Source: Candidatus Poribacteria bacterium
GTDB lineage: Bacteria > Poribacteria > WGA-4E > WGA-3G
Assembly (NCBI GenBank): GCA_026710795.1
Contig: JAPOQK010000031.1
Coordinates: 1-32,269, forward strand
Direction of reading: 5' to 3'
Length of the DNA stretch: 32,269 bases
Shown here: piece by piece, positions 14,958 through 24,766 of the stretch
How the letters are laid out: each line of letters opens with the position of its first letter
How positions within the stretch are numbered: position 1 is the first letter of the stretch
Notes under the pieces: generated by a model
Databases searched by the model: none
What the model was told of the DNA's origin: nothing
The model's input: only the letters and a program-made list of their open reading frames with translations
Position numbers and translations under genes: made by a program

Positions 14958-17201
14958 TGTCTTTTTGCTAAAACGCCAACTTCAAAAATACTGAATTACC
15001 TTATAGTTATATTATTACTTGGTAATATTCACGGCATAATATGCATGAATATCTATGCCGAGGAAGATAGAAACCCAATACGTGAGAGTGCATTTGCGCT
15101 CATAGATAATGGTGACTTTAAACGTGCTGCTCCAAAATTAGAAAGTTTGCTACACACAGATATGTCCAGAACAGACAAACTTGAGATTCACCATGCACTC
15201 GGCTATACCTATGAAAAACTAAAGAATCGTCCTAAAGCAGTTGGTAATTATGTTAGGGTTATAACAAAAGAATATCCACTTGCAGCCACAGCAGCATTTC
15301 GTCTTGCTAAGCTTTACGAAGAAATGAAAAATGATCCGAAAGCAATAAAATGGTATACTCAACTTGTAAATAATTATCCGAAGAGTGTATATCAATCAGA
15401 AGCAAAATGGAACTTAGCTGAACTCCACCTCAATGAAAAACAATATACACATGCAAAAGCCATTTTAGCTAGTATATTAGACCACCCAACATACGCACGG
15501 AAAGCTAAATACGGATTAGCACGTTGTGAAGAAGGATTAGAAAACTATAAGGAGGCTTTTCACATACACCAAGAACTGATTCGTCATAAGCAATCTGATG
15601 AAGTGGCAGAAGATGCTGTTGGGAAATTGAAAATGCTTGCAAACGATCACAAGTCTCTTAAGTTAACTGTGGGTGACAAAATGAATTGTGGTTTAGTTCA
15701 TTATTACCAAGGCAATTGGAAATCAGCAGTCAACGAATTTACGCCACTTACCCAAAGTTCGGATGAGAAACTAAAGGGACGTGCACTTTACCACCTGGGA
15801 CTCGCTAATCAAGGTCGAAAGTGGTATAATACCGCCACCAAAAATTACAATTCTGTTGTAACACTTGGATCCAAAACCGACTACTTAACGCGAGCACATT
15901 ATCAGATTGCACAATGCTATAGGAGTAAGGGAAGTCTAACAACTGCAGTAAATCGGCTCGAAAGTTTCGTGAAAGCATATCCATGGAGTGAAATGGTTGA
16001 TAATGCACTTTACGATATCGCACAAATACATGATAAACGGAATAAAACGGAGTTGGCGTTAAATGCGTATTCACGATTGATAGAAGTTGAACCCGGTAGT
16101 CCGTATGCTGATTGGGCAGCATGGCGAATTGGTTGGCAGAGATTTGATGAAAAACAGTATGAAAAAAGTTATAAGGCTTTCGAAGGTTTAAAGGATAATT
16201 TTCCAGGAAATCGATATGCAATGGGTGCACACTTCTGGATGGCAAAAATTCGAGAACGGCAAAATAAACCTGAACTCGCACAAGAAATATATGATGAGGT
16301 AGCAAAGGCACGTTATTGGTATTACAGTGCAAGAGCGAAGGCAATACTTAAAATCACTACTTCCGAATTGGAACCTAAAGCAGTACCTGATGATAAATTA
16401 ATACAGCATGAATCATGTCCAGAACACTTACCAACATTGATGAAACTAAGACTTTATGAGGATGGTGTCTATCTGTTAACACATTTCATTGACAAAACAC
16501 CAACTGCTGCTAAAGAATGTTATTATGCTTTGGCTACATGCTACGAAAAACTACAAAGATTTGACAAAGCTCGCGAGGTAGTAGACAGAGCACTTTTAAG
16601 TCCATCATTTGCAAATCAATCCACTGACGAATTAGCCAAAATACGCAAACTCCTTTACCCACTACATTATGAAAAGTATGTTGAAAAGTATTCCGAGCAA
16701 TATAAGGTAGAAAGTGCTTTGATTTATGCAATGATTTTAGAGGAAAGTAGATACCGTTCAGATGCAATAAGTTGGGCGGGGGCAATTGGACTAATGCAGA
16801 TCATGCCTGCTACAGGAAGAGAACTTGCAAGACAACTCAATATCCAACGATTCCGCACATCAATGCTCAAAATCCCCGAGATTAATATCCGCATGGGAAC
16901 AAAATATATCGGCTATTTGAACTCAAAGTTTGATGGTAATGCAATGTTGGTTTCTGGTGCGTATAACGGCGGTCCAGGACGTATGAGTCGGTGGTTGGCA
17001 TCGAAAAAAATCAAGGACATAGACGAATTCGTTGAAAAAATCACCATCCGTGAAACTCGGTTACATATTAAAAAAGTCATCAACAGTTATGACAACTATA
17101 TTGAGATATATGGACAGACTGAAATTCCCGCAGTAAATTCCGCATTAGATGAAAAAAATAAACAACCCGAGACTCCAATTCTTGGGAAGTTAAATAGATA
17201 A
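14955..17201 (+). CDS. Slt-type lytic murein transglycosylase with TPR repeats
   Basis: A 748-residue exported enzyme that cleaves the MurNAc-GlcNAc bond of peptidoglycan, leaving 1,6-anhydro ends. A signal peptide or membrane anchor occupies about 10-36 (YLIVILLLGNIHGII). Residues about 40-560 are a superhelix of TPR-like units (for example ALGYTYEKLKNRPKAVGNY, ALYDIAQIHDKRNKTELAL). The SLT domain lies at about 580-730, with catalytic Glu597 in LEESRYRSDA, GAIGLMQIMPATG and SGAYNGGPGRMSRWL. The layout is that of Slt70 (family 1A) with a longer TPR part. It has its own promoter and an unusual leader. No operon partner is seen; the next gene is convergent. Confidence 0.93.
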   Translation: MCLFAKTPTSKILNYLIVILLLGNIHGIICMNIYAEEDRNPIRESAFALIDNGDFKRAAPKLESLLHTDMSRTDKLEIHHALGYTYEKLKNRPKAVGNYVRVITKEYPLAATAAFRLAKLYEEMKNDPKAIKWYTQLVNNYPKSVYQSEAKWNLAELHLNEKQYTHAKAILASILDHPTYARKAKYGLARCEEGLENYKEAFHIHQELIRHKQSDEVAEDAVGKLKMLANDHKSLKLTVGDKMNCGLVHYYQGNWKSAVNEFTPLTQSSDEKLKGRALYHLGLANQGRKWYNTATKNYNSVVTLGSKTDYLTRAHYQIAQCYRSKGSLTTAVNRLESFVKAYPWSEMVDNALYDIAQIHDKRNKTELALNAYSRLIEVEPGSPYADWAAWRIGWQRFDEKQYEKSYKAFEGLKDNFPGNRYAMGAHFWMAKIRERQNKPELAQEIYDEVAKARYWYYSARAKAILKITTSELEPKAVPDDKLIQHESCPEHLPTLMKLRLYEDGVYLLTHFIDKTPTAAKECYYALATCYEKLQRFDKAREVVDRALLSPSFANQSTDELAKIRKLLYPLHYEKYVEKYSEQYKVESALIYAMILEESRYRSDAISWAGAIGLMQIMPATGRELARQLNIQRFRTSMLKIPEINIRMGTKYIGYLNSKFDGNAMLVSGAYNGGPGRMSRWLASKKIKDIDEFVEKITIRETRLHIKKVINSYDNYIEIYGQTEIPAVNSALDEKNKQPETPILGKLNR

Positions 17202-17286
17202 AATCTTAGGATTTGATAGACATGTCGTTTAGCATAAACTTTTAGTTGTATAGAGGACATTCCAACAGTATAGAAGGAATTACATA

Positions 17287-18981
17287 CTAAGGGTTTGTGC
17301 TACACGTTAACTCAACTATTTCCGGTTCATGGTCTTTTGTAATGATGATACGTCGTTGCCAAACAGTATCATCTTTTTCGGGGAAATCTGCCCGATAATG
17401 TGCCCCGCGGCTTTCTGTCCTAACAAGAGCGGCTTTTGTTATAATCCACGCAACATGCAACATATTTACTGTCTCACATAATTCCACACAAGTTGTTTGT
17501 ACAGTGGTTGGTGAAGATGGACAAATACCTATCTCATCCCCTATTGCTTCCAAATCGGCAAGGGTTATTTCTAAACCTTCACAGTCTCGTTCAATAGCAA
17601 CGTTCTCCCAGAGTGTATCGCAAATTGCATCCTTTATTGCAAGTAAAGTATCCTTATCCAAAGTAATATTCGTTGCTTCTGAATCTGTTGTCTTACTATT
17701 AGATTGGTGGGTGATTGGTGGGGATTGCGATGTTTGTGTTGCTGCAAAGGCAGCAGCGTTATTCCCTGCACGTACTCCAAATACGAGACATTCTAATAGA
17801 GAATTACTTGCCAAACGGTTCGCTCCATGTACGCCAGTACATGCAACCTCACCACACGCAAATAGTCCGAGTATGTTGGTTTCCGTATCAGAGTTAGTGC
17901 GGATTCCTCCCATCATAAAATGGGCACCCGGACGAACAGGAATAAGGTCTATACTTATATCCAAACCATAATGTTTGGTCGTAGCAGTTATAGTGGGAAA
18001 TCGATCATGAATAAAGTCAGAAGATTTATGTGTAATGTCAAGATAGACGCACGGGAAACCTGTTAACAACATCTCATTTTGAATGGCACGACTGACGACA
18101 TCTCTTGGTGCAAGTTCACCTTTTTCGTGGTATTTATCCATAAATTGTTCACCACGAATGTTGACAAGTTTTCCACCTTCTCCCCTTACTGCTTCGGAAA
18201 TAAGGAAATTTGGAGCTCCATCAAGGAAAAGTGTTGTCGGATGAAACTGAACGAACTCCATATCTATCATTTCACAGCCTGCGCGCAACGCAGTTGCAAA
18301 ACCATCTCCGGTTGCAACTTCTGGATTTGATGTACACGGATAGAGTCGACCAAGTCCACCAGTAGCAAGAATTGTCGCTTTGGCATAGATGTGTATTATT
18401 TTACCGTCTACGATTGCGGAAACACCATAACAAGCATTTTTATCATCAACTGATGTTTCATCTGTTAGTAGATCCACTGCAAAAGCATCTGAAATAACAC
18501 GTATGCGTTCAGTATTTAACACACGCTGGATAAGAACGTCCGTTGTCTCACGTCCAGTTGCATCCCCTTTATGAACTATTCTTTTTCGGCTATGTGCAGC
18601 TTCTTGTGTAAACCGTGGAAGGGCACCTTCCCAATCGAAATTTGCACCCCATTCTAACAATTCTGTCACACGCGGGATACCTTCCGAAACCATAGTTTCT
18701 ACCGCACTGACATCACACAAACCACATCCAGCACTGCATGTATCTTCTACATGGAGTGCAACCGTGTCATCAACATTCATTGCAACCGCTATTCCACCCT
18801 GCGCGTATAACGTATTGCTTTCTTTTAATGTTGTTTTTGTGATGAGTGTAACATCGGCACTTTCGCTTGCAGCAAGTGCAGCGCGCAGTCCTGCAGCTCC
18901 ACTACCAATGATTAGAACATCTGTCAACCAGTCTGAACGTTGATCTGAATTCAACTCAGAAAAATCAGTTTCGTTGTTCAT
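17287..18981 (-). CDS. nadB: L-aspartate oxidase
   Basis: A flavoenzyme that oxidises L-aspartate to iminoaspartate, the first step of de novo NAD synthesis. From ATG at 18981 it is 564 residues. The FAD loop is DVLIIGSGAAGLRAAL (21-36), followed by SNTLYAQGGIA (55-65), the HxxDATG-type HKGDATG stretch, EFVQFHPTT, RGEGG and the C-terminal GAHFMMGGI/GLFACGEVACTGVHGANRLASNSLLE block. Fumarate reductase/succinate dehydrogenase flavoproteins are related, but the N-terminal NTLYAQGGIA and overall order favour NadB. An upstream TTG at 19050 is open in frame, but it would overlap the thioesterase gene by 38 bp and add a non-family leader. No nadA or nadC is beside it. The C-terminal part contains a Ser/Thr/Asn-rich insert near residue 420. 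Confidence 0.93.
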   Translation of the reverse strand: MNNETDFSELNSDQRSDWLTDVLIIGSGAAGLRAALAASESADVTLITKTTLKESNTLYAQGGIAVAMNVDDTVALHVEDTCSAGCGLCDVSAVETMVSEGIPRVTELLEWGANFDWEGALPRFTQEAAHSRKRIVHKGDATGRETTDVLIQRVLNTERIRVISDAFAVDLLTDETSVDDKNACYGVSAIVDGKIIHIYAKATILATGGLGRLYPCTSNPEVATGDGFATALRAGCEMIDMEFVQFHPTTLFLDGAPNFLISEAVRGEGGKLVNIRGEQFMDKYHEKGELAPRDVVSRAIQNEMLLTGFPCVYLDITHKSSDFIHDRFPTITATTKHYGLDISIDLIPVRPGAHFMMGGIRTNSDTETNILGLFACGEVACTGVHGANRLASNSLLECLVFGVRAGNNAAAFAATQTSQSPPITHQSNSKTTDSEATNITLDKDTLLAIKDAICDTLWENVAIERDCEGLEITLADLEAIGDEIGICPSSPTTVQTTCVELCETVNMLHVAWIITKAALVRTESRGAHYRADFPEKDDTVWQRRIIITKDHEPEIVELTCSTNP

Positions 18982-19012
18982 ATATTTCTTGCATTCACAT
19001 CTGCATCCACTG

Positions 19013-19444
19013 TTATTGTGTTGAAGGTGTGGGTGCAAAACTTTCATCAACCGGCATAACCTTACCTGTACCGGTTGCTATGGTAGTGCTATCACTGAGT
19101 TTTACTTCAGCTATTGCTTCTACTAATCTTCGTGAAACTTTTATACGTTCTGCATTAACAAGCAGTTTTACACCTGTCGGTGCAGGCTTTCGAAAACGGA
19201 CTTCAAGTTGTGCTGTTACAGCGGGTCCATTAAAAGTACCAATTCCTATGTGAGTTATTGCCTCATCTAACAGTGTACTAATTATACCACCGTGTAGAAT
19301 ATTTGCCCACCCTTGCATGTGTTCGGGTGGTGTGCATTCTATATAAACTTCTGCCCCTGCATCTCTGACTATCGGTTTGACTTGAAAGCCAAAGGGGTTT
19401 TCTTGACCACAAACAAAACATCGATTGTTATTCTCAATTGCCAT
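19013..19444 (-). CDS. Hotdog-fold thioesterase (PaaI family)
   Basis: A 143-residue protein of the PaaI/YbgC-like hotdog group, predicted to hydrolyse acyl-CoA thioesters. The N-terminal CFVCGQENPFGF (9-20) is typical of one subfamily. The active-site region is ILHGGIISTLLDEA (49-62), with HGG at 51-53 and the acidic residue D60. The beta-sheet QLEVRFRKPAP follows. ATG at 19444 has an AAGGAT ribosome site. It lies between valS and nadB on the same strand; the link to either pathway is not obvious. Confidence 0.88.
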   Translation of the reverse strand: MAIENNNRCFVCGQENPFGFQVKPIVRDAGAEVYIECTPPEHMQGWANILHGGIISTLLDEAITHIGIGTFNGPAVTAQLEVRFRKPAPTGVKLLVNAERIKVSRRLVEAIAEVKLSDSTTIATGTGKVMPVDESFAPTPSTQ

Positions 19445-19482
19445 GTTTATCCTTATATCGTTCTGCGTAGTATACAGTTTTG

Positions 19483-22140
19483 TTAGGAAGAAGTGAGCAT
19501 TGAAAGGCTACGTTCCAACTTCTTTTGTTCAATCAACAACCTTTCAAGTAGTTCACGTTTCTGAGTAACGACGTTTTCCGGTGCTCTTTCAATAAAATTT
19601 GGATTTTCTAATGTTTTCTGTGCTGCCGCCACATCTTTTACTGCTTGCTGGTGACGTTTTGTTAGTCTGGCTTGTTCAACCTGAAGATCAATCACATCCG
19701 CAAGTGGAATATAGATGGCAAGTTCTCCAATAACCGCTTCTGCAGAGTTAGGTGGTTTTGGTAAGGATTCTGCAATGTAGATCCCATCTACCCGTGTAAA
19801 GGCAGGTAAATACTGCTTAAGGTATGTTTCAAGATTCCTACGAACTTCAGTATTTGGGGATTGAATGTGGACTTCCACGGATGCTCCTATCGGCACGTTT
19901 AGTTCTCCGCGTATACTCCTGATGTTATCTATGACTTCCATGACAGCTGACATCGTTGCTTCTGCAGATGGATTATGAGATGCTGGAATTGGCCATGAAG
20001 CTACGGTAACTGATTTATTTTTTACTTTATCTGAATTATTTGAACTGTGTGGTAGTTGCTGCCAAATCTCCTCAGTTATAAATGGCATAAGTGGGTGTAG
20101 TAGTCGCATCATCTGCTCTAAGACATCTGCTGCAACCCATAACGCCTGTGGTTCATCTTTTGTCAATCGTTGTTTAGCAAATTCCAAATACCAATCACAG
20201 AACTCATGCCAGAGAAACGCGTATAGCGTTTGTGCTACTTCGTAGAAACGGAAGTTTTCCATCGCGTCAGTTGCTGTTTGTATTGTATGACTCAGACGGC
20301 TTTTTATCCATTGTACTTCTAACGGTTCCTGATGTTCACTTCTATCTTCAGTAGGAGGATTGGGATATTTCTCCAAATTCATCATGATGAAACGAGCCGC
20401 ATTCCACACCTTGTTTGCAAACCTTCTTCCTGCTTCAATTTGAGATTCTGGTAAAGGTACATAGGGATTCGGTGTGCTTGCATTTGCAAGAGCAAAACGG
20501 AACGCATCTGTCCCGTAAGTTTCTATTGATTCTAACGGATCAATGCTATTTCCTTTCGATTTACTCATTTTCTGTCCCTTCTCATCAGCAACAAGACCGT
20601 GTAGATAGACAGTACGGAATGGAATTTCATCCATACAGCCAAGTCCTAACATAATCATCCTTGCCACCCAAAAGAAGAGAATATCCCACCCAGTGACTAA
20701 CACAGATGTAGGATAGAATGTTTTCAACTCCTGCGTTTCTTGGGGCCATCCCATTGTTGAGAAAGGCCATAAACCTGAACTGAACCATGTATCTAATACA
20801 TCTTCATCCTGATGAAAATCGGTTGATCCACATTCACACCGATCAGGTGTATCCATCGCTGCAGCTACTTTTTCACAAGAATTACAATACCATATTGGTA
20901 GTCGGTGTCCCCACCATCTTTGTCGTGAAATTGGCCACGGTTCAATATTCTCCATCCAATGATAAAATCGACTGGTTTCGCGTTCTGGTATGAAATTTAC
21001 TTCACCCTTTTTAGTTGCTTCTATTGCGCGTTGTGCAAGAGGACGTACATTCATAAACCATTGTAAGGATATTGCAGGTTCAACTATTGTATTACATCTA
21101 TCGTGATGTCCAACAGCATGTCTATGAGGAACAATCTTCACAAGATAGTTCTCGTTCTCCAAATCTTCAATCACCTTTTTCCGACATTCCCAGCGAGATA
21201 AACCGACATAATTCTCGCCTGCTTCCTCATTCATATTACCATCTGGAGTGAAGATAGTTCTTTGCTCAAGGTTATGTCTCAGTCCGATTTCATAGTCATT
21301 GACATCGTGTGCAGGAGTGACTTTCAATGCGCCAGTACCAAATTCAGTATCAACGAATTCATCAGTAATTATTGGAATCTCTCTATCACATAGGGGTAAG
21401 AGAACTTTTTCACCTATAAGATGTTGGTATCGTTCATCGTCAGGATGGACTGCGACTGCTGTATCACCTAACATCGTTTCAGGTCGTGTGGTTGCTATCT
21501 CAAGCACTACATCTGTTCCTATAACAGGATAGCGTATATGGTAGAAATGACCATCGATTTCAACAGGTTCTACCTCAAGGTTACTTACAGCAGTATTACA
21601 CTGAGGACACCAATTAACCATATATGTGTCACGATAAATAAGACCTTGATTGTAAAGTTTTACAAATGCGGTACGAACTGCTTTTGACAATCCTTCATCA
21701 AGTGTGAAACGTTCCCGTTCCCAATCACAAGAACATCCGAGTTGTTGAAGTTGTGAGACAATATAACCTGCGGATTCCTCTTTCCATTGCCACATTCGTT
21801 CAATAAACTTTTCACGACCAAGTTCATTCCTACTAGTACCCTCATCCGCAAGCTTTCGTTCCATAATCAGTTCAGTTACAATACCAGCATGATCAGTTCC
21901 GGGCATCCAAAGCGTATTGTAACCTTGCATGCGTTTCCAGCGAATAAGACAATCCTGTAATGTGTTATCAAGTGCATGACCGATATGTAGACTACCAGTT
22001 ATGTTAGGTGGTGGGATTACAATTGCATAGGAAGGCTTGTCAGAGGTAGCTTGAGCATGAAAAAAAGCATTTTCTTGCCAAAATTGGTACCATTTACCCT
22101 CAATTTCCTGAGGGGAATAAATCTTTGGAAGACTTGTCAT
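19483..22140 (-). CDS. valS: Valine-tRNA ligase
   Basis: An 885-residue class I aminoacyl-tRNA synthetase charging tRNA-Val. The HIGH motif is at 52-55 within PPPNITGSLHIGHALDN, and KMSKS at 524-528. The editing (CP1) domain has TTRPETMLGDTAVAVHPDD, and the tungsten-like W-rich catalytic segments WFSSGLWPFSTMGWP are present. The anticodon-binding domain and a C-terminal coiled coil (about 815-885) complete the ValRS layout. Length is normal. The AGGT ribosome site is weak. A 12-bp hairpin at 22185-22213 lies between it and hpf. Confidence 0.98.
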   Translation of the reverse strand: MTSLPKIYSPQEIEGKWYQFWQENAFFHAQATSDKPSYAIVIPPPNITGSLHIGHALDNTLQDCLIRWKRMQGYNTLWMPGTDHAGIVTELIMERKLADEGTSRNELGREKFIERMWQWKEESAGYIVSQLQQLGCSCDWERERFTLDEGLSKAVRTAFVKLYNQGLIYRDTYMVNWCPQCNTAVSNLEVEPVEIDGHFYHIRYPVIGTDVVLEIATTRPETMLGDTAVAVHPDDERYQHLIGEKVLLPLCDREIPIITDEFVDTEFGTGALKVTPAHDVNDYEIGLRHNLEQRTIFTPDGNMNEEAGENYVGLSRWECRKKVIEDLENENYLVKIVPHRHAVGHHDRCNTIVEPAISLQWFMNVRPLAQRAIEATKKGEVNFIPERETSRFYHWMENIEPWPISRQRWWGHRLPIWYCNSCEKVAAAMDTPDRCECGSTDFHQDEDVLDTWFSSGLWPFSTMGWPQETQELKTFYPTSVLVTGWDILFFWVARMIMLGLGCMDEIPFRTVYLHGLVADEKGQKMSKSKGNSIDPLESIETYGTDAFRFALANASTPNPYVPLPESQIEAGRRFANKVWNAARFIMMNLEKYPNPPTEDRSEHQEPLEVQWIKSRLSHTIQTATDAMENFRFYEVAQTLYAFLWHEFCDWYLEFAKQRLTKDEPQALWVAADVLEQMMRLLHPLMPFITEEIWQQLPHSSNNSDKVKNKSVTVASWPIPASHNPSAEATMSAVMEVIDNIRSIRGELNVPIGASVEVHIQSPNTEVRRNLETYLKQYLPAFTRVDGIYIAESLPKPPNSAEAVIGELAIYIPLADVIDLQVEQARLTKRHQQAVKDVAAAQKTLENPNFIERAPENVVTQKRELLERLLIEQKKLERSLSMLTSS

Positions 22141-22184
22141 ATTTTTACCTAATGAAACCTGTTTAATTACATTGATTTAACTTT

Positions 22185-22213
22185 GGCATGCGCGGTTAGA
22201 TACCGCACATGCC
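22185..22213. other. Stable hairpin between hpf and valS
   Basis: GGCATGCGCGGT (22185-22196) pairs with ACCGCACATGCC (22202-22213) with one mismatch and a 5-nt loop. It lies downstream of the hpf stop and upstream of valS. There is no T-run on either side, so it may be an RNA-stabilising or weak termination structure rather than a classic terminator. Confidence 0.55.
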
Positions 22214-22224
22214 AGATTAATAGG

Positions 22225-22782
22225 TTACATGAATAATGGTTCTACCCAACCATAATCTCCATTATCAGATTGGTAGAGTAGATTCACCTGTCGAGTTTCA
22301 GAGTTTAAAAACATCAATAGTGAATCTCCGGAAGAATGAAGTTCAGTTGCAGCTTCACTAACAGTCAGCGGTTTTGAAGCAAACTTTTCCGAAGCAGGGA
22401 CTATTGTGGGTTCTTCTGTTATATCTATATCTGTCGATACCTCTGAGGTGTCTGGGTTCAACTGTTCTACCACCTCACGATGAGGCACATTATGTCTTTT
22501 ATCCTTCACCCGTTCCTTGTAACGACGAATCTGATTGATGACTTTTTCAGCAGCTCCATCAAGAGCAGACATAAGTTCATGTGTCTCATTTTTTGCATAA
22601 AAGGAGATACGGGGTGCATTAACTTTTACCTCTGCCTCAAATCGATGCTTTTCTGCTTTAAGGATTACATTGAATTCCTGCATCTCACCGAAACGAGATT
22701 CAATTTTTTCAGCACGTTTTAGTATGTATTCATGTAGATCGTCAGTTATTTTAAGTTGATGTCCGGAATAAGTAATTTTCAT
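22225..22782 (-). CDS. hpf: Long-form ribosome hibernation promoting factor
   Basis: A 185-residue HPF/RaiA-family protein. The N-terminal S30AE domain (1-100; KITYSGHQLKITDDLHEYILKRAEKI, then NVILKAEKHRFEAEVKVNAP) binds the decoding region of idle ribosomes. A variable acidic linker leads to the C-terminal dimerisation domain (about 128-185; SEAATELHSSGDSLLMFLNSET), which joins two 70S ribosomes into 100S dimers. The start is fixed by a strong GGGAGGG ribosome site. It follows rpoN on the same strand, the usual rpoN-hpf order. Confidence 0.93.
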   Translation of the reverse strand: MKITYSGHQLKITDDLHEYILKRAEKIESRFGEMQEFNVILKAEKHRFEAEVKVNAPRISFYAKNETHELMSALDGAAEKVINQIRRYKERVKDKRHNVPHREVVEQLNPDTSEVSTDIDITEEPTIVPASEKFASKPLTVSEAATELHSSGDSLLMFLNSETRQVNLLYQSDNGDYGWVEPLFM

Positions 22783-22869
22783 AATGTCCCTCCCCAGAAA
22801 AATAAGATCAATTGTAATTCAAATGTATACCGTTAAATTAAACTGTCTTTTCTAATTGAGTTATCAAAT

Positions 22870-24669
22870 TCATCTATCAAGATTTTTTCGTTGTCTGGAA
22901 GATAGGATTCCAAGTTCTTCACGATATTTTTGAACAGTTCGTCTTGCAATAACAATCCCTTCTTTTTTCAATGATGTACTGATTGCTTGGTCACTTAGGG
23001 GTTTTTTATGATTCTCCTTGCTAATCAGTTCTTTTATTTCTGCTTTGACATGTTCTGATGAAACCGAGTCACCATGAGTCGTTGCTAATTGATTGCTAAA
23101 AAAGAACTTCAATGGATAAGTGCCTATTGGTGTTTGTACATATTTGCTACTTGTTACTCGACTAACAGTTGATTCATGAACACCTGCCATATCAGCAATA
23201 GTTTTTAATGTCAAGGGTTTAATGCTTTGAGGTCCCTCTGTCAGAAAATCGGATTGAATTTTGAAAATAGCTTCCGTTACTCTTTCAATTGTACGTCCAC
23301 GTTGTGCAATACTACTGAGTAAATCTGTGGCATCGTTATATTTCTTTTGTATCCATTTTTTTGATTCAGAATCTAAAGTATTATTTTCTTCCCGCATTAG
23401 ATTTATGTAGTAAGGATTCATACGTAAACGTGGGATATAATTGTCAAATGGTAAAATATAATATTCATCATCAATATTTACAATTTGCACATCAGGCGTA
23501 ATGCCTTCAATTGTCTCAGGTGACTTTACCAAGTCTTTGACAGATGGATCAGAGAAGTATCTTCCTGGATACGGAGATAATGTACTGATCCATTGTGATG
23601 CCTTGAGAATAATGCTTTTGTCAACATTAAGAGCTTGAGAAATAGAGGTAATTCGACTTTCTAAAAGATCTTGTAAGTGATTTTCAACGATTTCTCTTGC
23701 CAGATGAAATGGAACACTACTATCATAAGGATTCTGTCCGTTCTGTTTAAAATGTTGCATTTCATGATGTCGAATCTGTATACTCAAAGTTTCTTTTAAA
23801 TCGCGATATGCAATACCTGTAGGTTCAAAAGTCTCTTGTATAGTCTGTAGGACATTTTCTACATCAGCAACTGAACAATTAACTTCAGACGCAATATCTT
23901 CTAAGGTAAGCTCATAAAGATTCAGTTCACAACCTTCATGTTTAACTGTATATGTCTTTCCGTCTGTTGTATCAATGATTTTCCAACTTCTGTTTTCTTT
24001 TTCCTCGTGATTAGTGTTTGGTGGGTCATCTGTCCCTTTTATCTCAAAAATCCTTTCTAAGTCTACTTTCTTTGAAGATTTTTTATTATTAAAATCGCTG
24101 AGTTCTTTTGATAGCGTTTGCTGTAATTCTTCGGATAAGTCTCCACTTTCTAACTCCAAAATGTATTCATTAGGTAAAGAAAATAGTTGCAGTTGTAGTT
24201 GACCATCATCGTTTAAATTTCCAATAATCAATTCCCCGATCTCCCGTTCCATATCACTAAAATGTCCCAATTGCAGTTGTTGTAAAAGATAATTCTGGAG
24301 AGAAAGGGCTTCAGCGACATCTGGTTCTGGAGCATCACGATCATTCCATTGATCATTAACATTTGTAGTAGGGACACGCATGTCATCAAACACAGATTGC
24401 CAATCTATATCAACAGAGGTATCCTCGCGATCAATGTTTTCCTCAGGTTTATTCAATTCAGGAGTTGGATCGTATTCCTCAATAGAAAGTGCCGTATCAT
24501 ACTCATCATCTATTTCTAAGAGCGGATTCTGATTTAATTCTTGTTCAATAAACTGTTTTAACTCAAGTTGCGGCATCATAAGCACCTTAATTGCTTGTTG
24601 CAACTTCGGGGTCATGATGATTTTCTGCTGTTGAGTTTGTGTTTGGGTAAGTTTCGGTGTTATTTTCAT
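22870..24669 (-). CDS. rpoN: RNA polymerase sigma-54 factor with insertion
   Basis: Sigma-54, which directs RNA polymerase to -24/-12 promoters and needs AAA+ activators. Starting at ATG 24669 (GGAG 9 nt upstream) it has 599 residues, against about 470-500 in most homologues; a TTG at 24684 is also possible. Region I (KLQQAIKVLMMPQLELKQFIEQELNQNPLLE) is intact, followed by an acidic linker. The core-binding domain is split after GNLNDDGQLQL by about 95 extra residues before LTLEDIASEVN. The helix-turn-helix VHESTVSRVTSSKYVQTP and the C-terminal RpoN box ARRTVQKYREELGI are intact, so the protein should be functional. Its neighbours lptB and hpf match the widespread order. Confidence 0.95.
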   Translation of the reverse strand: MKITPKLTQTQTQQQKIIMTPKLQQAIKVLMMPQLELKQFIEQELNQNPLLEIDDEYDTALSIEEYDPTPELNKPEENIDREDTSVDIDWQSVFDDMRVPTTNVNDQWNDRDAPEPDVAEALSLQNYLLQQLQLGHFSDMEREIGELIIGNLNDDGQLQLQLFSLPNEYILELESGDLSEELQQTLSKELSDFNNKKSSKKVDLERIFEIKGTDDPPNTNHEEKENRSWKIIDTTDGKTYTVKHEGCELNLYELTLEDIASEVNCSVADVENVLQTIQETFEPTGIAYRDLKETLSIQIRHHEMQHFKQNGQNPYDSSVPFHLAREIVENHLQDLLESRITSISQALNVDKSIILKASQWISTLSPYPGRYFSDPSVKDLVKSPETIEGITPDVQIVNIDDEYYILPFDNYIPRLRMNPYYINLMREENNTLDSESKKWIQKKYNDATDLLSSIAQRGRTIERVTEAIFKIQSDFLTEGPQSIKPLTLKTIADMAGVHESTVSRVTSSKYVQTPIGTYPLKFFFSNQLATTHGDSVSSEHVKAEIKELISKENHKKPLSDQAISTSLKKEGIVIARRTVQKYREELGILSSRQRKNLDR

Positions 24670-24766
24670 CACGCGGCACTCCAATATTCCTTATTTGAAC
24701 GATTGATGTGTGCCTGCAAACATCTTCTTCGTGATTTAAGTGTAATAGAAAACTACACTGGTTTTA

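Noticed and set aside
22185..22213. Intrinsic terminator of hpf
   Set aside because: The stem is strong but no T-run follows on the minus strand, so I list it only as a hairpin.
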